DNA of 64,000 nucleotides from Rhodocyclales bacterium (GTDB lineage Bacteria; Pseudomonadota; Gammaproteobacteria; Burkholderiales; Rhodocyclaceae). Positions 58,794 through 64,000 of this stretch are shown one piece after another. Both the position numbers and the translations under genes were made by a program. The number at the start of each line of letters is the position of its first letter. Position 1 is the stretch's first letter. The stretch covers positions 1 through 64,000 of the forward strand of contig JACRLX010000002.1 of the NCBI GenBank assembly GCA_016235165.1, in the 5' to 3' direction. The notes under the pieces are model-generated. The model was not told the DNA's origin and searched no databases. It saw only the letters and a program-made list of their open reading frames with translations.

Positions 58794-59708
58794 CTAGACG
58801 GGCTTCTTGGCGATCAGCGCGCGCAGCCGCGTGGACGCGAAGTCGACAAAGGTGGCGACCAGCCGCGAACGGAACTTTTCCTTGGGATAGACCATCGACA
58901 GGGTGCGGATCAGGCGTGGCTTGAGCGGGATCGCGACGATGTCGCCCAACCTCTGCTCCTTGCTCACCGAGGCACGCGAGGCAACGGCAAAACCGAGGCC
59001 GGTTTGTACCACGCCATTGAGCGCGATCGGGCTGCCGAGTTCCATCACCACGTTCATCTGGTCCAGCGACACGCCGGCCGTGCGCAGGTAGCTCTCGGTG
59101 AACTCGCGGGTGCCGGACCCAGGCTCGCGGGAAACGAAGGGGTGCTCCAGAAGCTTTTGCGGCGTCAGTTCCTTGTGCCGTGCCAGCGGAAAACGCGGAT
59201 GACAGATCACCACCAGTTCATCATCGCAACAGACCTCGCATTCGAGGTTGGGCTCGTGCGACAGCGATTCGATGAAACCGATGTCGATGGTATGTTCCAG
59301 TACCCGGTTCTCGATCGATTCGGAATTGCCGACAATCAGGCGCGAACGCACGTTGGGATAGGTCGACTTGAATTCGCCGAGTATGCCGGGAAGCATGAAT
59401 TCGGCAATGGTGGTCGAGGCGCCGACCATCAGCGAGCCGCCGATCTCGCCGGTAAGCTCGGACAGGCGCACATCCATTTCCGAGGCCAGGCCAAGGATTT
59501 TTTCCGCATAGCCGAGAACCACCTCTCCGGCCGGGGTCAGCGCAATGCGGCCATGCCCCCGATCGAACAGGCGCGTATTGAAATGCTCTTCCAGTTGCTT
59601 GATCTGGAAGGTGACGGCCGGCTGCGTCATGAACAGCACCTCGGCAGCCTTGGTGAACGACAATTGCTTGGCTACCGCATGAAACACCTGAAGCCGCCGA
59701 TCGGCCAT
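58794..59708 (-). CDS. LysR family transcriptional regulator
   Basis: 304 residues. An N-terminal winged helix (VAKQLSFTKAAEVLFMTQPA, VTFQIKQLEEHFNTRLF) is followed by a substrate-binding domain. The start MADRRLQVFHAVAK at 59708, after GAGGAG, fits the family better than a longer one at 59753. It is divergent from lplT with a candidate binding site between them. The ligand is unknown; CysB/CbbR-like regulators are the nearest in style. Confidence 0.9.
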   Translation of the reverse strand: MADRRLQVFHAVAKQLSFTKAAEVLFMTQPAVTFQIKQLEEHFNTRLFDRGHGRIALTPAGEVVLGYAEKILGLASEMDVRLSELTGEIGGSLMVGASTTIAEFMLPGILGEFKSTYPNVRSRLIVGNSESIENRVLEHTIDIGFIESLSHEPNLECEVCCDDELVVICHPRFPLARHKELTPQKLLEHPFVSREPGSGTREFTESYLRTAGVSLDQMNVVMELGSPIALNGVVQTGLGFAVASRASVSKEQRLGDIVAIPLKPRLIRTLSMVYPKEKFRSRLVATFVDFASTRLRALIAKKPV

Positions 59709-59732
59709 AAAACGCTCCTCGCACCCGATTGA

Positions 59733-59759
59733 TTGTGACCAATCGTTATTCAATCACAA
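59733..59759. promoter_or_regulatory. Candidate LysR operator
   Basis: TTGTGA and TCACAA form an inverted repeat with a 15-nt spacer, in the gap between the LysR gene and lplT. It also holds a T-N11-A type LysR box. The site lies 25 bp from the LysR start, fitting autoregulation. Binding is inferred. Confidence 0.45.
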
Positions 59760-59876
59760 ATGAGTCCCCATGAGCGCCTTTTATGAGTGCTGCGGCAGTG
59801 CAGCATCAATGTTGTGGCAAATCTTTCGTGATATAAACCGTGACCCTCAAGCACGGTCGCGACCGCGACCCAGGCA

Positions 59877-61142
59877 ATGAACGCAGGTTTCTACATCATC
59901 ATGGCGGCGCAGTTTTTTTCCGCGCTGGCCGACAACGCCCTGCTGATTGCCGCCATTGCCATCCTGCGCGACATGCGCGCACCGGCCGAATACGAACCCC
60001 TGCTGAAGACCTTCTTCACGGTGTCATATGTCGCCCTGGCTGCCTTTGTCGGGGCCTTTGCCGACTCGATGCCGAAGTGGCGCGTGATGTTCATCAGCAA
60101 CGGCATCAAGATCTTCGGCTGTTCGATGATGTTCTTCGACGTGCACCCGCTGCTCGCCTACGCCGTGGTCGGCCTCGGCGCTGCGGCCTACTCGCCGGCC
60201 AAATACGGAATCCTCACCGAGTACCTGCCGCACCGTTTGCTGGTGGTGGCCAACGGCTGGATCGAGGGTCTCACGGTCGGCGCCATCATCCTTGGCGTGG
60301 TACTCGGCGGCGCCTTGATCCGGCCGGAGATCGCCCATGGCCTGCTGAGCCTGGATTTCCCGGTGATCGATACCGGCATAGACACCGTCGCCGAAATGAA
60401 CCTGATCATCATCGGCGCGCTCTACCTGATCGCTGCGGCGTTCAATCTCCATATCCCGGACACCGGCGTGGATCACAAGCCGCTGAAAAAGAATCCTGTC
60501 TACCTGATGCACGAGTTCAACCACTGCCTCAAGCTGCTTTGGCGCGACAAGCTGGGTCAGGTCTCGCTGGCGGTGACCACGTTGTTCTGGGGCGCCGGCG
60601 CGACCCTGCAGTTCATAGTCCTGGAGTGGGCCCGCGTCTCGCTGAACCTCGACCTTTCGAAGGCCAGCATGCTGCAAGGCATCGTCGCCGTCGGCGTGGC
60701 GGTCGGTGCCGTCATGGCGGCGAGGATGATCACCCTGCGCAAATCGGTGCGGGTGATTCCGCTCGGCATCGCCATGGGGGTCGGCGTGCTGGTGATGATC
60801 GTGGTGCGCGACTTCTGGATCGCCGCGCCGCTGCTGGTGCTGATCGGCATGGCCTCGGGCTTTTTCGTGGTGCCGATGAACGCCCTGCTGCAACATCGTG
60901 GCCACATCCTGATGGGAGCCGGCCATTCGATTGCGGTACAGAACTTCAACGAGAACCTTTCGATCCTGATCATGACCACAGGGTACTCGCTGCTGATCAA
61001 GGCCAACCTGCACATCTACTGGATCATCGCCCTGTTCGGCATGCTGGTGGCGGGGACCATGTGGCTGGTCAAGCTGCGCCACGAAATGAACCAGCGCCAG
61101 CGCGACGACGTAGCCCATCTGGAAGACGTCGCCCACCCCTGA
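59877..61142 (+). CDS. lplT: Lysophospholipid transporter LplT
   Basis: 421 residues, twelve membrane segments, MFS. It has MAAQFFSALADNALLIAAIA, AAYSPAKYGILTEYLP, LVVANGWIEGLTVGAIILG and VPMNALLQHRGHILMGAGHS, typical of LplT. It flips lysophospholipids inward for re-acylation. The usual partner aas is absent here, but an acyltransferase lies at 52310-53752. Overlapping frames on both strands are shadows. Confidence 0.94.
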   Translation: MNAGFYIIMAAQFFSALADNALLIAAIAILRDMRAPAEYEPLLKTFFTVSYVALAAFVGAFADSMPKWRVMFISNGIKIFGCSMMFFDVHPLLAYAVVGLGAAAYSPAKYGILTEYLPHRLLVVANGWIEGLTVGAIILGVVLGGALIRPEIAHGLLSLDFPVIDTGIDTVAEMNLIIIGALYLIAAAFNLHIPDTGVDHKPLKKNPVYLMHEFNHCLKLLWRDKLGQVSLAVTTLFWGAGATLQFIVLEWARVSLNLDLSKASMLQGIVAVGVAVGAVMAARMITLRKSVRVIPLGIAMGVGVLVMIVVRDFWIAAPLLVLIGMASGFFVVPMNALLQHRGHILMGAGHSIAVQNFNENLSILIMTTGYSLLIKANLHIYWIIALFGMLVAGTMWLVKLRHEMNQRQRDDVAHLEDVAHP

Positions 61143-61163
61143 GGGAAAGCGGACGGCCGGGGC

Positions 61164-61877
61164 TCAGCCACCTTTCAGCTGGCGCATGCTGCGTCGCATG
61201 AAGCAGAGATCTTCCCAGGCCTTGGCCTTGTCCGTCAGATTGCGCAGGAGATAGGCGGGGTGGTAGGTAATCACCAGCGGAATCCCCTGGTACTCATGCA
61301 GCCGACCGCGCGCCGCCGCGATCTTGACCTCGGTCTTGAGCAAGGCCTGTGCCGCGGGACGCCCCAGGGCGACAATCAGCCGGGGGCGGATCAAGCCGAT
61401 CTGCTGTTCCAGATACGGCCGACAGGCGTCGATTTCCGGGGCCTCGGGGGTGCGGTTTTCCGGCGGCCGGCATTTCACCGCATTGGCAATGTAAACATCC
61501 TCGCCGCGACGCAAGCCGATTGCCGCCAGCATATTGTCGAGCAGCTTGCCCGCCTGGCCGACGAAGGGTTCGCCGCGCTGGTCCTCCTCCGCTCCCGGCC
61601 CTTCGCCGACGAACAACCAGTCGGCATGGCGATCGCCGACGCCCAGCACCGCCTGCTTGCGCGCGGCGCACAGCCCGCAGGCCCGGCAATCGCGCACGGT
61701 CGCCGCCAGTCGGTCCCAGTCGGCAAGGCCTGCGGCGCCGGAGGCCACCACGGCAGGGGCAACGCGATCCACTTCGCTCGCCGCCACCGGTCCATCCTCG
61801 GGCAACGGCGGCGAGCGCAGCCGCCAGGTCGGCCCCAGACCCAACTCGCGCAGGATGCGTTCGCGGCCCGGGTTCAC
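61164..61877 (-). CDS. Family 4 uracil-DNA glycosylase
   Basis: 237 residues. It removes uracil from DNA. Fe-S cluster Cys lie in VRDCRACGLC and further down; GEGPGAEEDQRGEPFVGQAG and ANAVKCRPPENRTP are UDG family 4 signatures, with HPAYLLRN near the C-terminus. The N-terminal 60 residues are variable. It overlaps rimI by four bases. Confidence 0.93.
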   Translation of the reverse strand: MNPGRERILRELGLGPTWRLRSPPLPEDGPVAASEVDRVAPAVVASGAAGLADWDRLAATVRDCRACGLCAARKQAVLGVGDRHADWLFVGEGPGAEEDQRGEPFVGQAGKLLDNMLAAIGLRRGEDVYIANAVKCRPPENRTPEAPEIDACRPYLEQQIGLIRPRLIVALGRPAAQALLKTEVKIAAARGRLHEYQGIPLVITYHPAYLLRNLTDKAKAWEDLCFMRRSMRQLKGG

Positions 61878-62296
61878 AGTTCACGCGCCATGACAATGGC
61901 GTCTTCGCGGCCGCCGGCGGCGGGATAATAGCCGCGACGCCGCCCGATCTCGGCAAAACCATGACGACGGTACAAGGCCAGAGCCGCGACATTGCCGGGG
62001 CGGACTTCGAGCAGCATGCGAGTTGCCTTCCAGGCCCGCGCCAGATCGAACAGCTGCCGCAACAAGGCGGCACCACGTCCGGCGCGCTGAAGTTCCGGCA
62101 CCACCGTGATATTGAGCAGGTGCGCCTCGTCCGGCGCCGGCATCATGACCGCATACGCGGCAATCTCGCCGGCTTCACGCACCAGCCAGGCACCATGGCC
62201 GGCGGCCAGCGAGTCGGCAAAGTTGCCGCGCGTCCAGGGAAAGGCGTGGCAGCGCTGTTCCAGGGCCACCACGGCGTCAAGGTCGATGGTTTGCAT
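61874..62296 (-). CDS. rimI: Ribosomal-protein-alanine N-acetyltransferase RimI
   Basis: 140 residues, GNAT fold. LNITVVPELQRAGRGAALLR is the acetyl-CoA site (RxxGxG), then LEVRPGNVAALALYRRHGFA and the end RREDAIVMAREL-like. It acetylates the N-terminus of ribosomal protein S18. The start MQTIDLDAV at 62296 is the only in-frame M near. It lies between the glycosylase gene and tsaB, a common order. Confidence 0.92.
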   Translation of the reverse strand: MQTIDLDAVVALEQRCHAFPWTRGNFADSLAAGHGAWLVREAGEIAAYAVMMPAPDEAHLLNITVVPELQRAGRGAALLRQLFDLARAWKATRMLLEVRPGNVAALALYRRHGFAEIGRRRGYYPAAGGREDAIVMAREL

Positions 62297-62313
62297 GGCG
62301 CTGATTTCCGTGT

Positions 62314-63003
62314 TCAATTCGCGCCGCCACGCGCGAGTCGCTCCGCCGTGGTCAATGCCACCTTGTCGCGCACATAGACCGGCTGGGCGGCGGCGTAATC
62401 CGGCGCCAGGCCTTGCGCGAAGCGAGGTGCCGCAAGGCGCAACACGGCCTCGGCGGTCGGCCAGGCATCGGCTTGCACGCCGAGCAGATCCGGCGCGCGA
62501 CCGCACAGCAACTCGCCATAGGCCGCAAAGCCGTCGCCCACGCCCCAGGCCTGCTCGAAAGTCGGCGCTGGCGCCACGGCGGGAGCAACACAAATCGGCG
62601 CCATGAGTTCCGTCACCTGGTTTCCGGATACCGCATAGCCGGCGCAATAGATCTCGTTCATGCGCGCGTCGAGGCAGGTCCATGCCCTGCACTTCCCGCT
62701 GGCGAGCGCCAATGCCTCCAGGGTAGACACCGGCAGCAGCGGAATCCCAAGCCCCCAACCCAAGCCTTGCGCCACGCCGCAGGCGAGCCGCAAGCCGGTG
62801 AAGCTGCCCGGCCCGGCGCCGAAGGCGATGCCATGCAGATCGGCCGGCCGTATCCCGCCCTGATCGAGCAGTTCATGGATCCACGGCAGCAGGTTTTGCG
62901 AGCCGCCGTTGGGATGGTCGCCGCCACGCGACACACAACGGCCATCCTGCCAGAGCGCTACGGAAAGTTGCCGGGTCGCGGTCTCGATGCCAAGCAGATG
63001 CAT
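62314..63003 (-). CDS. tsaB: tRNA threonylcarbamoyladenosine biosynthesis protein TsaB
   Basis: 229 residues. HLLGIETATRQLSVAL, FGAGPGSFTGLRLACGVAQG and LDARMNEIYCAGY are TsaB signatures. It forms a complex with TsaD and TsaE for t6A37 in tRNA. A dispersed repeat copy in antisense encodes residues 141-148 (PAVAPAPT) in a loop. The start MHLLGIE at 63003 was chosen over an upstream M six codons earlier. Confidence 0.94.
   Translation of the reverse strand: MHLLGIETATRQLSVALWQDGRCVSRGGDHPNGGSQNLLPWIHELLDQGGIRPADLHGIAFGAGPGSFTGLRLACGVAQGLGWGLGIPLLPVSTLEALALASGKCRAWTCLDARMNEIYCAGYAVSGNQVTELMAPICVAPAVAPAPTFEQAWGVGDGFAAYGELLCGRAPDLLGVQADAWPTAEAVLRLAAPRFAQGLAPDYAAAQPVYVRDKVALTTAERLARGGAN
62561..62583 (+). 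repeat. Dispersed 23-bp repeat, antisense copy inside tsaB
   Basis: AAA, then GTCGGCG, CTGGC, variable GCC and ACGGCGGG. Read from the gene strand it encodes PAVAPAPT. Confidence 0.75.
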
Positions 63004-63025
63004 GGGTCTTTGTCTCGGCAAGGGC

Positions 63026-63880
63026 CTATTTCCGGCCGCCGAGCAAGCCGCGCAGGGTTTCCTGCAGGTCCGCCGGAAGCAACACCGTCTTGGCGTTGTC
63101 CGAGCGCGCCAGATTGCCGATTACATTGACGTATTTTTCGCCGAGGATATAGCGCATCGGGCCCTCCTCGTCGCCGATCGCCGATGCAACCCGCCTGATC
63201 GACTCGGCGCTGGCATCGGCCAGGGTCACCTGCGCCTCGGCATTGAGCCGGGCAGCCTGAAGCTGCGCCTCGGCGTTCAGGATGGTGGCCTGCTTGTTGC
63301 CCTCCGCCTTGGTCACCATGGCCTTGCGCTCCCGCTCGGCGCTGGCCTGGGCCTCCATCGCGCGCTGCATCGATTCCGAGGGCTTGATGTCCTGGATCTC
63401 CACCGATTTGACGGTCAGGCCCCAGTCAATGGCCTCGTCGGCGATGCTCTCACGCAGCCGCGCCTTGATCTTGTCGCGGTTGGACAGGGCCTCGTCGAGC
63501 TGCATCTCGCCGATGATCGAGCGCAAGGTGGTCATGATCATGTTGCGGATCGCCTCCGAGAAATCGGTGACGCCGTATACCGCCTTGATCGGATCGGTGA
63601 CCTTGATGAAAGCGATCGCATTGGTCACGATCACCGCATTGTCCTTGGTGATCACTTCCTGTTCCTGCACATCGAGGATGATGTCCTTGGTCACCAGCTT
63701 GTAGCGCACCTGGTCCAGATAGGGAACGATGATGTTGAGTCCCGGATGCAGGGTACCGTGGTACTTGCCCAGGCGTTCGACGATCCATTCCTCGCCCTGG
63801 GGCACGATGCGCACGCCCTTGGCGATGGTAACGGCCACGAATACGAATATGGCGACAACGACGATGGCAATTTCGCCCAT
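63026..63880 (-). CDS. SPFH/stomatin family protein (QmcA-like)
   Basis: 284 residues. One N-terminal membrane segment (EIAIVVVAIFVFVAVTIA) is followed by the SPFH domain (GVRIVPQGEEWIVERLGKYH, LHPGLNIIVPYLDQV). A coiled-coil region follows (ASAERERKAMVTKAEGNKQA) and the end reads LLPADLQETLRGLLGGR. It forms membrane microdomain scaffolds, usually with an NfeD partner, here directly upstream. The ATG follows AAGGAG. Confidence 0.94.
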   Translation of the reverse strand: MGEIAIVVVAIFVFVAVTIAKGVRIVPQGEEWIVERLGKYHGTLHPGLNIIVPYLDQVRYKLVTKDIILDVQEQEVITKDNAVIVTNAIAFIKVTDPIKAVYGVTDFSEAIRNMIMTTLRSIIGEMQLDEALSNRDKIKARLRESIADEAIDWGLTVKSVEIQDIKPSESMQRAMEAQASAERERKAMVTKAEGNKQATILNAEAQLQAARLNAEAQVTLADASAESIRRVASAIGDEEGPMRYILGEKYVNVIGNLARSDNAKTVLLPADLQETLRGLLGGRK

Positions 63881-63891
63881 GAATCACTCCT

Positions 63892-64000
63892 TCAGTATTT
63901 GCCAACCTTGAGCAATTGCCCGTCGACCGCCAGCACCCGCACCCGCTCGCCGGCGGCGATCGACTCGTCAGCCAGGCAGGGCCAGACATCGGAGCCCATC
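63892..64000 (-). CDS. NfeD family protein, C-terminal end
   Basis: The last 35 codons to TGA 63892-63894; the start lies past the window edge. GSDVWPCLADESIAAGERVR and VLAVDGQLLKVGKY match the C-terminal OB-fold of NfeD proteins. It lies 11 bp upstream of the SPFH gene, the expected pair. Confidence 0.8.
   Translation of the reverse strand, partial: MGSDVWPCLADESIAAGERVRVLAVDGQLLKVGKY

Overview
The window is GC-rich chromosomal DNA, densely coded, and most likely from a betaproteobacterium near Rhodocyclales/Sterolibacteriaceae. This is inferred from gene content: aerobic benzoyl-CoA (box) genes, the order rpoE-rseA-rseB-rseC-mucD-lepA-lepB-rnc-era-recO-pdxJ-acpS, DUF2863 and DUF4845 proteins, and the neighbourhood lplT/alr/radA. 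No rRNA, tRNA or CRISPR array was seen. The species is not identified.

Layout. 1-3833: box genes boxC (3' end), boxB (broken by a deletion and frameshift) and boxA, with an antitoxin and a toxin stub wedged between boxB and boxA on the other strand. 3834-6237: decayed accessory genes (DUF2075 helicase, DUF433/DUF5615 toxin-antitoxin, YhcG-type nuclease) and four intergenic copies of a short dispersed repeat. 6238-8022: NERD-domain helicase. 8050-15421 (minus): lepA-lepB-DUF4845-rnc-era-recO-pdxJ-acpS-nagZ, mostly overlapping genes. 15492-19675 (minus): rpoE envelope-stress operon. 19856-21448: nadB. 21455-28011 (minus): yceD-rpmF-plsX-fabH-fabD-fabG-acpP-fabF and a YgfX-like gene. 28055-29353: maf and an RsmI-like methyltransferase. 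29350-34369 (minus): selD, azlCD, an EamA transporter, a YkgJ protein, pit and its DUF47 partner. 34496-40204: DUF2863, dadA (minus), msrB, yciB, yciI, bolA, a parvulin isomerase, and a secreted protein with 24-residue repeats. 40279-45241: purL and cnoX, divergent. 45247-48753: parDE, a probable transposase remnant and an AT-rich island with two orphan genes. 48754-64000: tex, NAD-type isocitrate dehydrogenase, an acyltransferase, a YbbP-like permease, radA, alr, a LysR regulator, lplT, a family 4 uracil-DNA glycosylase, rimI, tsaB, an SPFH protein and the 3' end of nfeD.

The main unexplained signal is a 23-bp dispersed repeat with 17 copies, both intergenic and inside genes. It has a nearly invariant left part (GTCGGCG, then YYGRY), a hypervariable triplet at positions 13-15, an A at position 16 in every copy, and a conserved right arm (CGGCGA). 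In several genes it is read in frame as Val-Gly-Ala-Gly-X-Thr-Ala, where X is the variable triplet. A likely remnant of a REP-associated transposase lies 75 bp from one copy. Together these suggest a REP-like or palindromic mobile element that tolerates insertion into protein loops and tails.
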